Part shown: positions 18,056 to 27,405 of the stretch, piece after piece
How positions within the stretch are numbered: the first letter of the stretch is position 1
How the letters are laid out: the number at the start of each line of letters is the position of its first letter
Source of the DNA: Microbulbifer taiwanensis
GTDB taxonomy: Bacteria > Pseudomonadota > Gammaproteobacteria > Pseudomonadales > Cellvibrionaceae
DNA: 64,000 nt
Reading direction: 5' to 3'
Assembly: GCF_014904815.1 (NCBI RefSeq)
Contig: NZ_JACZFR010000014.1
Location: forward strand, 35,867 to 99,866
Translations under genes and position numbers: made by a program
Notes under the pieces: generated by a model
The model's database searches: none
What the model was told of the DNA's origin: nothing
What the model saw: the letters and a program-made list of their open reading frames with translations, nothing else

Positions 18056-18535
18056 ATGACGGCACTTCAAGTTATCGAGTTATTCGCCGGTATCGACCCC
18101 GATGGCGAGCCGGTGGTAGAGCGGCTGCAGGTGCGCGTCAACGAGGACGACAGCTGTCAGCTGGTGCGCTCGCCGGCCTTTATCAAGGGCATCGCCAGCG
18201 GCGACACCATCAAGGTGAATAAAGATGACCAGCAGTTCGAACTGGTCAAACGCTCCGGCAACCTGGCGCTGAGGGTCTTCTGCAAGACCGACAGCGCGGA
18301 GCTCTCGGACCGGCTGACCCCGCAACTGGAGAAGCTGGGCGGCGAGCTGGATATGGAGAGCCCGCGCCTGCTGGTCTACTCGATTCATGTCAGTTGCGGT
18401 TTCGACAAGATCGAGGGAATTCTCAACAGCGTCTGTGACGGCGCCAATAGTGTCTGGTACTACGGCAATGTCTACGATCCCCAGGATGGCCAGACGCCAC
18501 TGAACTGGTGGCAGGATATCCTCAAGCCGGAATAG
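18056..18535 (+). CDS. DUF4265 domain-containing protein
   Basis: A 159-residue cytoplasmic protein matching the DUF4265 family: an N-terminal half with QVRVNEDDSCQLVRSPAFIKG and GDTIKV, and a C-terminal half with SIHVSCGFDKIEGILN and WYYGNVYDPQDGQTPLNWW. No catalytic residues are evident and its role is unknown. GGAGCGAGG lies before the ATG. It is divergent from the M48 protease gene. Confidence 0.75.
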   Translation: MTALQVIELFAGIDPDGEPVVERLQVRVNEDDSCQLVRSPAFIKGIASGDTIKVNKDDQQFELVKRSGNLALRVFCKTDSAELSDRLTPQLEKLGGELDMESPRLLVYSIHVSCGFDKIEGILNSVCDGANSVWYYGNVYDPQDGQTPLNWWQDILKPE

Positions 18536-18558
18536 TCGCATTCAATTCCATCAATAAC

Positions 18559-18628
18559 TCGTCATTCCGGCGCAGGCCGGAATCCAGTACCTCAGAAGCT
18601 GGGTCCCGGCCTGCGCCGGGATGACGAC
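18559..18628. repeat. REP-like inverted repeat
   Basis: GTCATTCCGGCGCAGGCCGG and its inverted counterpart CCGGCCTGCGCCGGGATGAC flank a short spacer between the DUF4265 gene and yaaA. Each arm is itself a hairpin. The GTCATTCCGGC core recurs after ftsY (60947-60976), so this is a dispersed REP-type element. Confidence 0.75.
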
Positions 18629-18656
18629 AACCAGTTAGTTACCCCAAGAAAGAAAC

Positions 18657-19433
18657 ATGTTAATCGTTATCTCCCCGGCCAAGACCCTCGATTACGACAG
18701 CGATATTCCCTCGCTGGAAACCACGCAGCCCGACTTCCTGAAGGAGTCCTCGGCGCTTATCGGGGAACTGCGGGCACTGAGTCCGCAGCAGATCTCCGGC
18801 CTGATGAAAATCTCCGACAAGCTGGGTGCACTGAACTACGATCGCTTCCAGCAGTGGAAGCGTCCCTTCACCGAGAAAAATGCCCGCCCCGCCCTGCTCG
18901 CCTTCAAGGGCGATGTGTACACGGGTCTCGAGGCCGGGACCATGGGCAAGCGGGATTTCAACTATGCGCAGAAACACCTGCGCATGCTCTCCGGGCTCTA
19001 CGGCCTGTTGCGCCCGCTGGACCTGATGCAGCCCTACCGGCTGGAGATGGGTACCAGGTTCGCCAACGCGCGCGGTAAAAACCTGTACGAGTTCTGGGGC
19101 GACAGAATTACCCTGGCACTCAATGAACAGCTGCACAGCCTGAAGAGCAAAGAGCTGGTAAACCTGGCCTCCAACGAGTACTTCAAGTCGGTGCAGCCCG
19201 AGGCGCTGCAGGCGGACATCATCACCCCGCACTTCAAGGACCTGAAAAATGGCCAGTACAAGATGATCAGCTTTTTCGCCAAGAAGGCGCGCGGCATGAT
19301 GAGTCGCTGGGCTGTGGACAACCGGGTAAAAAAGGCCGAGGAATTGAAAGGCTTCGATGTGGCCGGCTACGGATTCAATGCCGAAATGTCCAGGGGCAGC
19401 GACTGGGTCTTCACACGGGATGAGGCACTCTGA
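18657..19433 (+). CDS. yaaA: Peroxide stress protein YaaA
   Basis: A 258-residue member of the YaaA/DUF328 family, which limits free iron and DNA damage under H2O2 stress and whose fold binds DNA. The typical start [13 protein letters not shown] and the conserved [19 protein letters not shown] and NLASNEYFK segments are present, and length equals the E. coli protein. It overlaps the next gene by one base (TGATG), so coupling is likely. oxyR also lies in this window but 10 kb away. Confidence 0.95.
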   Translation: MLIVISPAKTLDYDSDIPSLETTQPDFLKESSALIGELRALSPQQISGLMKISDKLGALNYDRFQQWKRPFTEKNARPALLAFKGDVYTGLEAGTMGKRDFNYAQKHLRMLSGLYGLLRPLDLMQPYRLEMGTRFANARGKNLYEFWGDRITLALNEQLHSLKSKELVNLASNEYFKSVQPEALQADIITPHFKDLKNGQYKMISFFAKKARGMMSRWAVDNRVKKAEELKGFDVAGYGFNAEMSRGSDWVFTRDEAL

Positions 19434-20035
19434 TGGAACTGCCAGACGCGCCCTCCTGCGCGCGCAATCGCGAGCCGATACTGGAGCAGCTGCGGCGCCT
19501 GCTCGCCAGCAGCCGCCATGTGCTGGAAATCGGCAGCGGCACCGGCCAGCACGCGGTCTACTTTGCGCCGCGGCTGCCGCAGCTGGTCTGGCAGACCTCC
19601 GACCGCGCCGAAAACCTGCCCGCTATCAGCGCCTGGCTCGAGGCGGAGCCGGCGGACAACCTGCGCGCGCCGCTGGAACTGGATGTGAGCGGCGACTGGC
19701 CACCCATCGACGTCGACACTATTTTTACCGCCAACACCCTGCACATCATGTCCGCCGACTCGGTGCGGCTTTTTTTCCACAGGCTGCCGCAGGTCTTGCA
19801 GCCCGGCGGCCAGCTGATAGTGTACGGTCCGGTAAAGGTCGGCGGCGAATATATAGGTCCGACCAATGCGGACTTCGACCTGTGGCTGAAGGGCCGCGAT
19901 CCGATGAGTGGTATCCGCGACCTGGAGTGGCTGGACCAGCTGGCGCTGGCAGTGGGCCTCGCGCGCGAAGAATTGCATTACCTGCCGGCCAACAACCAGC
20001 TTGTGGTCTGGCGCAGAAAAACGAAGGGGAGTTGA
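19433..20035 (+). CDS. DUF938 family SAM-dependent methyltransferase-like protein
   Basis: A 200-residue class I methyltransferase fold. Motif I is VLEIGSGTGQHAVYFA, followed by WQTSDR, and DTIFTANTLHIMS marks motif IV of the DUF938 family. YGPVKVGGEYIGPTNADFD is also family-specific. The substrate is unknown. The start overlaps the yaaA stop by one base. A small anchored protein gene follows one base after its stop. Confidence 0.85.
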   Translation: MELPDAPSCARNREPILEQLRRLLASSRHVLEIGSGTGQHAVYFAPRLPQLVWQTSDRAENLPAISAWLEAEPADNLRAPLELDVSGDWPPIDVDTIFTANTLHIMSADSVRLFFHRLPQVLQPGGQLIVYGPVKVGGEYIGPTNADFDLWLKGRDPMSGIRDLEWLDQLALAVGLAREELHYLPANNQLVVWRRKTKGS

Positions 20036-20036
20036 A

Positions 20037-20396
20037 ATGCCAGAGTGGTTTGAAACAACGGTCATTATCGCATTTGCCATTGCCGCGGTATTTTTCTTTG
20101 CCAAATATCGCGAGACGGCCGCCGCCCTGCACGAGTGCGAGCGCATGAAGAATCGCCTATCCAACGACCTGGACCGCTACCGCGATATGCCGCGCCTGCG
20201 CGCCCTGCGCGACGCCCTGGTCTGTGCCGACTCGCTGCCGGTGGACGACGACGGCCGCGAACACCTGCTGCTGCGCGACGGCGAACTGCAGTTGCACCAC
20301 CTGACCCTGCGCCGCCAGTGCAATGCGGTGGGCGAGGGGGAAGAAGTCTCCTATACAAAGAATGGCGAGGAAGTGGTGCTGGAGGAGTTGGAGTAA
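20037..20396 (+). CDS. Small membrane-anchored protein, unknown
   Basis: A 119-residue protein with one N-terminal membrane helix (residues 7-22, TVIIAFAIAAVFFFAKY), a short coiled-coil-prone stretch and an acidic end (NGEEVVLEELE). AGGGGA precedes the ATG, one base after the DUF938 stop, so it is the third gene of a yaaA-DUF938 unit. No family is recognised. Confidence 0.65.
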   Translation: MPEWFETTVIIAFAIAAVFFFAKYRETAAALHECERMKNRLSNDLDRYRDMPRLRALRDALVCADSLPVDDDGREHLLLRDGELQLHHLTLRRQCNAVGEGEEVSYTKNGEEVVLEELE

Positions 20397-20438
20397 CTCC
20401 CAACCCTGCAAGCGGATCGCTGTAGGAATCGGAATCGA

Positions 20439-21734
20439 TCAGGCGGTGGCAACCGAACCCAGCTTCCGGGTCGGGAAGTGCAGCGTAAAGGTACTGCCGC
20501 GCCCCGGTGTGCTGTCGACACTCATCTCGGCGCTGTGGCGCAGCAGTACGTGCTTGACGATGGCGAGGCCGAGGCCGGTGCCGCCGCTGTCGCGGGAGCG
20601 ACCGGCGTCGACGCGGTAGAAACGCTCGGTCAGGCGCGGGATATGGATGGGATCTATACCGATGCCACTGTCCCTGACCGCGAAGTGACCGCCGCGGTCG
20701 TCCACCCACCAGCGCATTTGTATCTGGCCGCCGTCGGGGCTGTACTTGACCGCGTTCAGGACCAGGTTGGCGAAGGCACTGTGCAGTTCGGTGGCGTCGC
20801 CGGTGATAGTCGTGTTCTGCTTGCAGTCCACGCCTATCTCATGGCGCCCGCCACTGAGGCTGCGCGCCTCCTGCGCCACTCTCTCCATCAGCTCTCCCAC
20901 CGCAATCTGTTCTCGGCCGCTGTCGCGCTCCGAGGTTTCCAGGCGCGCCAGTAGTAGCAGGTCGTTCACCAGTGTGGTCATGCGCGCTGTCTGCTCGCAC
21001 ATCTGCGTCAGCGGTCGCTGCCAGCCCTTTGGCGCCTGGCCACTGCCGTCGAGCGTCTCCAGATAGCCGGCGATCACCGTCAGCGGTGTGCGCAACTCGT
21101 GGGATACATTGGCGACGAAATCGCGGCGCATCTGTTCCAGGTTGTGCAGTCGGGTGATGTCGCGAACTATGACGAGAGCCTCGTCGCGACCGTAGCGGGT
21201 CACTTCCAGCTGCAGTATGCGCGCATCGTTGCGCGGCGCCGGCAGGGTCAGTGGCCCGCTGGCGTCCTGGTTGTGCATATAGCGGACGAAACCGGGATCG
21301 CGTACGAAGTTGACCAGTGGCTGGCCGGCGTCGCTCGACTGCAACCCCAGCAGCTCGCCGGCGGCCGGGTTCCACCAGGCCAGGTTGCCGTCGTCCTCCA
21401 GTGCCACTATGCCTTCGCGCAGGGCGCTGGTGCTGTCCTGTACGCGGCGCAGCATCGCGTGCAGCTTCTGCTTCTCGCGTCGGTGGCGGCGCTGCAGGCG
21501 ATAGAAGTCATCGGAGATGTCGCCCCAGATACCGAAGACGGTGGGGGCGGGGCCGCGGCGGCCATTGGCCAGCCAGCGATTGAAACGGCTCTGCTGCCAG
21601 AGTATCCAGCCCAGGTAGACTGCCAGGCCGATCGCGACGGACAGCAGCCACTGCCCACTGGCAAAACCGAAAATGGTGCAGCCGAGGGCGATTACCAGAA
21701 AGCGCGAAAACTCGCCGATACTGCGATCCAGCAT
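20439..21734 (-). CDS. phoR: Phosphate regulon sensor histidine kinase PhoR
   Basis: A 431-residue kinase. Two close N-terminal membrane helices (about 11-47) lack a sizeable periplasmic domain, as in PhoR. A PAS domain (about 100-195, IVALEDDGNLAWWNPAAGEL) is followed by the DHp domain with phospho-acceptor His212 in SHELRTP and the ATPase domain with N box (LVLNAVKYSP), DSGIGID and GGTGLGLAIVKH. It phosphorylates PhoB when Pst/PhoU report low phosphate. It lies 85 bp downstream of phoB on the same strand. Confidence 0.95.
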   Translation of the reverse strand: MLDRSIGEFSRFLVIALGCTIFGFASGQWLLSVAIGLAVYLGWILWQQSRFNRWLANGRRGPAPTVFGIWGDISDDFYRLQRRHRREKQKLHAMLRRVQDSTSALREGIVALEDDGNLAWWNPAAGELLGLQSSDAGQPLVNFVRDPGFVRYMHNQDASGPLTLPAPRNDARILQLEVTRYGRDEALVIVRDITRLHNLEQMRRDFVANVSHELRTPLTVIAGYLETLDGSGQAPKGWQRPLTQMCEQTARMTTLVNDLLLLARLETSERDSGREQIAVGELMERVAQEARSLSGGRHEIGVDCKQNTTITGDATELHSAFANLVLNAVKYSPDGGQIQMRWWVDDRGGHFAVRDSGIGIDPIHIPRLTERFYRVDAGRSRDSGGTGLGLAIVKHVLLRHSAEMSVDSTPGRGSTFTLHFPTRKLGSVATA

Positions 21735-21819
21735 AGAAGTGCCGTTTTATCTCACGGGTCGCAGGCGGGAATTGTGTCCCGGACCTGCGCCTTGGTGGAG
21801 TGCGGGTTTGCGCGGAATC

Positions 21820-22524
<705 letters not shown>

Positions 22525-22577
22525 CTGCCCGCCATACCCGCTACTTGTGTCAGTTTTTAGCCATTTATGGGTCGAGG

Positions 22578-22611
22578 ATTAAACGGCATTTTCATGACAA
22601 ATATATGACGG
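22578..22611 (-). promoter_or_regulatory. Pho box and -10 of phoB
   Basis: On the minus strand CCGTCAT-atat-TTGTCAT (22611-22594) forms a PhoB box, followed after 10 bp by TTTAAT (22583-22578), the usual PhoB-dependent spacing. It predicts autoregulation of phoBR. It lies in the gap between the ubiA end and the phoB start. Confidence 0.82.
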
Positions 22612-22636
22612 GTGTAAAGGGATCCCCAACGCGCTC

Positions 22637-23518
22637 TCACTTGAGCAGGTAGTGGAAGAAAATTCCGGCAAAGATCGACGCGCCGACCCAGTTGTTATTC
22701 AGGAAGGCGCGAAAGCAGGCGTTTCTTTCCCTATCCCGCACCAGCCACTGTTGATAGGCGAAGAGTGCGGCGGCGCCGACCAGCCCGGTGTGGAAGGCCG
22801 CGGCCAACTCGAAGCGCTGGCCGACCAGCAGCAGTGCGAACAGCACCAGCAACTGCAGGGTGCCGGTCATGGCCCTGTCCAGTTCGCCGAACAGAATCGC
22901 GGTGGACTTGACCCCTATCTTGAGGTCGTCATCCCTGTCCACCATCGCGTAGAAGGTGTCGTATGCGACTGTCCACAGCAGGTTGGCCGTGTACAGCAGC
23001 CAGGCCAGGGGCGGCACCTCGCCGGTTGTGGCGGCGAAGGCCATGGGGATACCCATGCTGAAGGCGGCCCCCAGTACCAGCTGCGGCAGGTGGGTGTAGC
23101 GCTTGGCAAACGGGTAGCAGAAGGCGAGCGCCAGCGCCCCCAGGGACAGCAGGATCGTCGGGCGGTTGGTGGTCAGCACCAGTGCGAAGGCGACCAGGCT
23201 GAGGCCGGCGAAGAGCGCCAGCGCACCGCGGGGGGTGACGCTGCCAGTGGCCAGCGGCCGCGCCGCGGTGCGCTTTACGTGGCCGTCGATATGGCGGTCG
23301 GCATAGTCGTTGACGGCGCAGCCGGCGGCGCGCATCAGCAGTACGCCGAGGGTGAATACCGCAAACAGGTGCAGCCCCGGCCAGCCGCCGGCTGCCAGCC
23401 ACAGGGCCCACCAGGTGGGCCACAACAGCAGCAGCGAGCCTATGGGTCTGTCCAGGCGCGCCAGTTGCCAGTAGGGCAGTGCGGCGGGCCAGCGCTGGGA
23501 TAGTTGTTGGCTGATCAC
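22637..23518 (-). CDS. ubiA: 4-hydroxybenzoate octaprenyltransferase UbiA
   Basis: A 293-residue polytopic prenyltransferase of ubiquinone synthesis, attaching the polyprenyl chain to 4-hydroxybenzoate. Both Asp-rich motifs are seen: NDYADRHID in the first cytoplasmic loop and [12 protein letters not shown] in the second. The frame opens at a TTG (23524), but GGAGAG is well spaced only from the GTG at 23518, which is preferred. It lies directly downstream of ubiC, which makes its substrate. Confidence 0.95.
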   Translation of the reverse strand: MISQQLSQRWPAALPYWQLARLDRPIGSLLLLWPTWWALWLAAGGWPGLHLFAVFTLGVLLMRAAGCAVNDYADRHIDGHVKRTAARPLATGSVTPRGALALFAGLSLVAFALVLTTNRPTILLSLGALALAFCYPFAKRYTHLPQLVLGAAFSMGIPMAFAATTGEVPPLAWLLYTANLLWTVAYDTFYAMVDRDDDLKIGVKSTAILFGELDRAMTGTLQLLVLFALLLVGQRFELAAAFHTGLVGAAALFAYQQWLVRDRERNACFRAFLNNNWVGASIFAGIFFHYLLK

Positions 23519-23545
23519 GGGCAACTCTCTCCTGTCGTTTCGCTT

Positions 23546-24184
23546 CTACTCTGTCTCGGCGCAGGTCTCGGCTTTCGCCAGCGGTGCCCGCTCGGGTCGG
23601 AAGTCGCTGAGAAAGGTCTCGGATACCAGCAGTGGCTTGTCCCGCAGCCAGAAGGTGGAGCGGCGCCCCCAGGCGCTGTCGCCCTCCCCGGCCAGCTCAG
23701 CCAGCCGGCAGTGTGGGTTGCGGCGCAGCTGGTTCAGCACTATGGGCCCGCGGCGGATATCCGGCTCGCCGAACAGCAGTTCTCCCAATGGCCGGCTGTC
23801 GAGGCTGCGCAGGTAGCGCGACCTGCCCTGCAGACTGCGCATCGGCAATACGCTGCGGGCGTAGACCCAGGGCAGGCCACAGCCGAACAGCAGCACCTCC
23901 CGCACCAGGGCGCGGCTGCGATCGCGCAGCTCCAGTGCCCGGCGCTCCTCCAGTCGCGGCTGCTGCCAGCTCTGGCTCAGCACCTGCACGCGAAAATCGC
24001 CGGCGGAGAGCTGTTTCAGTGCCGCCGTCAGCGAGCCGGGGTGCAGCAGCCAGGGCAAGAGCGCGGCCGGTGGTTGTCGGTGCAGGGATTCCAGGGGCTG
24101 TGCCAGCCAGTCGCCGCTCGGCTCGAAGGGAGATTCAAAGGGAGATTGGTACAACGGCAGCTCCGCGATTTCGCAAAGGGGCAT
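23546..24184 (-). CDS. ubiC: Chorismate lyase UbiC
   Basis: A 212-residue protein of the chorismate lyase family, which forms 4-hydroxybenzoate and pyruvate from chorismate, the first committed step of ubiquinone. RALVREVLLFGCGLPWVYARSV (about residues 90-112) and RPLGELLFGEPDIRRGP are characteristic, and the Glu of GELLF is the conserved ligand contact. It is longer than the 165-residue E. coli enzyme, mainly at the N-terminus. It forms a unit with ubiA, 27 bp apart. Confidence 0.9.
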   Translation of the reverse strand: MPLCEIAELPLYQSPFESPFEPSGDWLAQPLESLHRQPPAALLPWLLHPGSLTAALKQLSAGDFRVQVLSQSWQQPRLEERRALELRDRSRALVREVLLFGCGLPWVYARSVLPMRSLQGRSRYLRSLDSRPLGELLFGEPDIRRGPIVLNQLRRNPHCRLAELAGEGDSAWGRRSTFWLRDKPLLVSETFLSDFRPERAPLAKAETCAETE

Positions 24185-24187
24185 TGT

Positions 24188-24247
24188 ACAGTGGTCAGTG
24201 GCCAGTGGTCAGTGGCTGTTGACCACTGGCCACTCATCACTGACCAC
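24188..24247. repeat. Heptamer-based inverted repeat between ubiC and symporter gene
   Basis: AGTGGTC, AGTGGCC, AGTGGTC and AGTGGCT lie in tandem at 7-bp period, then the complementary series GACCACT, GGCCACT, CATCACT and GACCAC follows after TGTT. The whole can fold into an imperfect cruciform or hairpin in the divergent promoter region. Confidence 0.7.
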
Positions 24248-24307
24248 GGCATTTGCTATAGTGCTCGGCTGCAACGAAAACAACGAATTCAATCGAGAAG
24301 CTGTCCC

Positions 24308-25612
24308 ATGGGTCTTACCACCAGAATCCTGATCGCAATGCTGGCCGGCATTGTGTTCGGTGCACTGCTCAATTTCCTCAATGCCAGCCAGCTGCTCGGC
24401 AGCGGCGCCACCGGCGCCATCAACAGCTACCTGACCGGGGGCCTGTTCGATATCGTCGGCCGCATCTTTATCGCCTCGCTGAAACTGATGGTGGTGCCGC
24501 TGGTGCTGGTGTCTCTGGTGTGCGGCGCCTGCGCCCTGTCCGAGGGCAGCCGCATAGGCCCTCTGGCAGGCAAGACGGTGCTTCTCTACCTGCTCACCAC
24601 CGCGGTGGCCATTACCCTGGCGCTGTGTATGGCGCTGATCATTCAGCCGGGCGTGGGTGTGGATGTGGCGCCGGGCGGGGCCTTCGTGCCCAAGGAGTCC
24701 CCGCCGCTGTCCGATGTGCTGGTGAATATCTTCCCCACCAACCCGGTGGCGGCGATGGCCCAGGGTAATATGCTGCAGATCATCGTCTTCGCGCTGCTGA
24801 TGGGCTACGCGATTTCCCGCTGCGGCGAGCCGGGCGAGCGCATCGCCGCCTTCTTCAATGACCTCAATGAAGTGGTACTGCGCATGGTGGGGGTGCTGAT
24901 GGTGTTTGCCCCCTACGGCGTCTTTGCGCTGCTGGCAAAGACTTTCGCCGAGCTGGGCATGGAATTCATACTGGATCTGGGCAAGTACTTCCTGGTGGTG
25001 CTGGCGACCCTGTTGCTGCACGCGTTCGGCGTCTACTCGCTGCTGTTGAAACTCTTGTCTGGGTTGAGCCCGATAGAGTTGTTCAAGAAGATGCGCCCGG
25101 CGCAGGTGTTTGCATTCAGCACCGCCTCCTCCGCTGCCACCATTCCGGTGACCCTGTCCACGGTGGAAAAGCGCATCGGCGTGGATAACAAGGTGGCAGC
25201 CTTTACGGTGCCCCTGGGAGCCACCATCAATATGGACGGCACCGCGATCATGCAGGGGGTGGCCACGGCCTTTATCGCGCAGATGTACGGTATCGAAATC
25301 GGGGTGATGGGATACCTGACCGTGATACTGACCGCGACCCTGGCCTCGGTGGGCACTGCCGGTGTACCCGGCGTCGGCCTGATTATGCTGGCGATGGTAC
25401 TGCAGCAGGTGGGGCTGCCGCTGGAGGGTATCGCCATAGTGATGGGCGTCGACCGACTGCTGGACATGGTGCGCACCGCAGTGAACATCACCGGCGATTC
25501 GGTGGTGAGCGCTGTTGTGGCAAAGAGCGAGGGCGCCCTTTCCGAGGAAATCTTCTACGACCGCAATTACGACAGCGTGGCCAATGGCGGTGCGGTTACT
25601 GCAAGCAGTTAG
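24308..25612 (+). CDS. Dicarboxylate/amino acid:cation symporter (DAACS family)
   Basis: A 434-residue Na+- or H+-coupled symporter of the GltP/DctA family. Re-entrant loop 1 has FAFSTASSAATIPVTL (Ser-rich motif), TM7 has the NMDGT motif within LGATINMDGTAIMQG, and the second hairpin has GTAGVPGVGLIML, followed by DRLLDMVRTAVNITGD. The frame is open far upstream, but that segment lies opposite ubiC; ATG 24308 gives the family-typical start MGLTTRILIAMLAG. It imports an acidic amino acid or C4-dicarboxylate. Confidence 0.93.
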   Translation: MGLTTRILIAMLAGIVFGALLNFLNASQLLGSGATGAINSYLTGGLFDIVGRIFIASLKLMVVPLVLVSLVCGACALSEGSRIGPLAGKTVLLYLLTTAVAITLALCMALIIQPGVGVDVAPGGAFVPKESPPLSDVLVNIFPTNPVAAMAQGNMLQIIVFALLMGYAISRCGEPGERIAAFFNDLNEVVLRMVGVLMVFAPYGVFALLAKTFAELGMEFILDLGKYFLVVLATLLLHAFGVYSLLLKLLSGLSPIELFKKMRPAQVFAFSTASSAATIPVTLSTVEKRIGVDNKVAAFTVPLGATINMDGTAIMQGVATAFIAQMYGIEIGVMGYLTVILTATLASVGTAGVPGVGLIMLAMVLQQVGLPLEGIAIVMGVDRLLDMVRTAVNITGDSVVSAVVAKSEGALSEEIFYDRNYDSVANGGAVTASS

Positions 25613-25643
25613 TGCCAACAGGCCCTTGCGGCTTGGGGGCAGC

Positions 25644-25673
25644 GGCGAGTGGTCGGGCAACCGACCGCTCGCC
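25644..25673. terminator. Hairpin after the symporter gene
   Basis: GGCGAGTGGTCGG and CCGACCGCTCGCC form a 13-bp stem with one G-T pair and a GCAA tetraloop. It is followed only by CTCTTAT, so it is a weak intrinsic terminator between convergent genes. Confidence 0.5.
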
Positions 25674-25681
25674 TCTTATCA

Positions 25682-26368
25682 CTAACCACTCAATAGATCG
25701 CGCAGCTCGCCTGCCTCCAGGTCGTCCTCGATCTCTTCGAGAACTTCCTCCACCATTTTCGACAGCGCCAGCTTGATGGCGTCCTCGGTCGTGTCCTCGG
25801 CAGAGTCGCCGTTCTTTGGCGATTTGACCAGGTATTTTTCCCGGATCTTCAGCTCGGTGATATCCAGGCTGCGCTCGCGCAGGGCGCGGTCGGCAAGGCT
25901 CCTGATCTGGTAGTGAAAATTGCCGGACAGCTCGATAGTGCCCCGCTCCAGATCGTAAGTATCTCCGGCCCGCAGGTCGCTGAAATGCTTGACCACGGTG
26001 ATTTCAAGCCGGTTTTGCAGGGTCAGCAGCCCCTCCGTGTCCACCAGGGGAATCTCCTCCTCGATAAAGAATTCCCGCAGCTGGGCGCCGAGTGCCTGCT
26101 CCAGGTGCTGGCGGTATTTGCTCAGCGCTGCCTCCTTCATCGCACTGAGACCGCCGCCCTCGCCCGCCTGGGCCAGCAGCAGTGCCAGGTTGGCGCTGTT
26201 GACCGGCATGGGTACATCGAGTTGAATTTCGGTGGGGGTGATATGGAGGCTGGGATTCTGTTCGTCGCCGCCAATGCCGAGGAAACCGCCCTGGGCGTGC
26301 ACGATGGAACCGGTGGAAAACAGCAGCAGGCCGGCCAGCGCCAGCCCGTGGGTAGTGGATCTCATCAC
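25682..26368 (-). CDS. Secreted protein of unknown family, copy A of a tandem pair
   Basis: A 228-residue protein with a Sec signal ending near SIVHA|QGGF. The mature N-terminus carries GGFLGIGGDEQNPSL, then a domain with VDVP-like LDVPMPVNSANLALLLAQAG, a helical section (residues 75-110) and an acidic helical C-terminus (EEVLEEIEDDLEAGELRDLL). It is the same length as, and roughly half identical by eye to, the gene just upstream (copy B). I recognise no family. The location is probably periplasmic or extracellular. The leader region is also shared with copy B (CTCAGGGAGAGTC as ribosome site). Confidence 0.72.
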   Translation of the reverse strand: MMRSTTHGLALAGLLLFSTGSIVHAQGGFLGIGGDEQNPSLHITPTEIQLDVPMPVNSANLALLLAQAGEGGGLSAMKEAALSKYRQHLEQALGAQLREFFIEEEIPLVDTEGLLTLQNRLEITVVKHFSDLRAGDTYDLERGTIELSGNFHYQIRSLADRALRERSLDITELKIREKYLVKSPKNGDSAEDTTEDAIKLALSKMVEEVLEEIEDDLEAGELRDLLSG

Positions 26369-26559
26369 CTGACTCTCCCTGAGTTCTTATAGTTGATCAA
26401 AGCGGCGAATGTATTTCGCTCTTTTACTTCTCTCTGGAACCCAAGGCTGCCACTACCGCGAGGCAGTGGCAAAAAATTCGGTGACTGATTGGTCGGATTT
26501 GTGCTTCTGTGATATCTGCCGCAGATCCCGGAGGCGATGTCTGCTGGACGGCGACTGCC

Positions 26560-27246
26560 TCAGAGTGCGGCCAGCTCGCGCAGTGTATCCGCCTCCAGCT
26601 GGTCCTCGATGCGATCCTGCAACCGCTTCACCACCTCGGCCAGGGCCTCGGTGATGGCCTCGTCGGTGCTGTCCTCGACCTCGCCGCCGTCGTGGGGCGT
26701 TTTTACCCGGTAGTTTTCCCGCACCCGCAGCTCGCCGATATCGATGCGCCGCTCGCGCAGTGGCTGGCCGGCGGCGTTCTGCAGCTGGTAGCGAAACTCG
26801 CCGGCCAGCCCCAGGCTGCCGCGCTCCAGCTCGTAGCGGTCGGAGTTCTTGAGGTCGCTGAGCTGCTTGCTGACGGTAATATCGACAAAACTGTGCAGTG
26901 TCAGCAGGCCGCCCTCCCGCAGCAACGGCACCTCCTCGTCCGCAAAGAATTCTTCCAGCCGGCGGTGCAGTTCGCGGCGCAGCTGGTCGCTGAACTTCTG
27001 CGCCGCCTTCTCTTTTAGCGCGCTGAGGCTGTTACCGCTGCCAGCCTGGGCCAGCAGCAGGGCCAGGTTGTTGCCATGGACCGGTGTGGGCACGTCCACG
27101 GCTATCTGCGCCGGGGCCAGGGTCAGGCTGGGCGTCTGTTCGTCGCCGCCGATACCGAGAAAGCCGCCCTGGGCGCTGGCGGAGCTGTTGAAACACAGGA
27201 ACAGCAGACCGATCTGGATCAGCCTGCCCGGTGATGGGTAGTGCAC
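26560..27246 (-). CDS. Secreted protein of unknown family, copy B of a tandem pair
   Basis: A 228-residue paralogue of copy A with the same GGFLGIGGDEQ motif after a signal peptide (cut near SSASA|QGGF). The start is set at GTG 27246: it is preceded by CTCAGGGAGAGTC, identical to the ribosome site of copy A, and gives exactly the same protein length; an upstream ATG at 27270 would make that site coding. The helical, charged second half (RRLEEFFADEEVPLL, VVKRLQDRIEDQLEADTLRE) matches copy A position for position. The two genes are 191 bp apart. Function is unknown. Confidence 0.72.
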   Translation of the reverse strand: MHYPSPGRLIQIGLLFLCFNSSASAQGGFLGIGGDEQTPSLTLAPAQIAVDVPTPVHGNNLALLLAQAGSGNSLSALKEKAAQKFSDQLRRELHRRLEEFFADEEVPLLREGGLLTLHSFVDITVSKQLSDLKNSDRYELERGSLGLAGEFRYQLQNAAGQPLRERRIDIGELRVRENYRVKTPHDGGEVEDSTDEAITEALAEVVKRLQDRIEDQLEADTLRELAAL

Positions 27247-27405
27247 GAGACTCTCCCTGAGATCCCTCATAGTTATCGCTGTTATCGGAGTGCCGGCATT
27301 TTCTTGTATTGGCGCCGGTGATATCAGGCTGCCACTGGCGGCGGCACAGCGCAAAAATATTGGTGACCAGAACTCTGGATCTGGTGCTGGAGTTCGACCG
27401 GGAGG

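Noticed and set aside
23504..24307. N-terminal extension of the symporter by 268 codons
   Set aside because: It runs antisense to ubiC and has no homology; the family start is at 24308.
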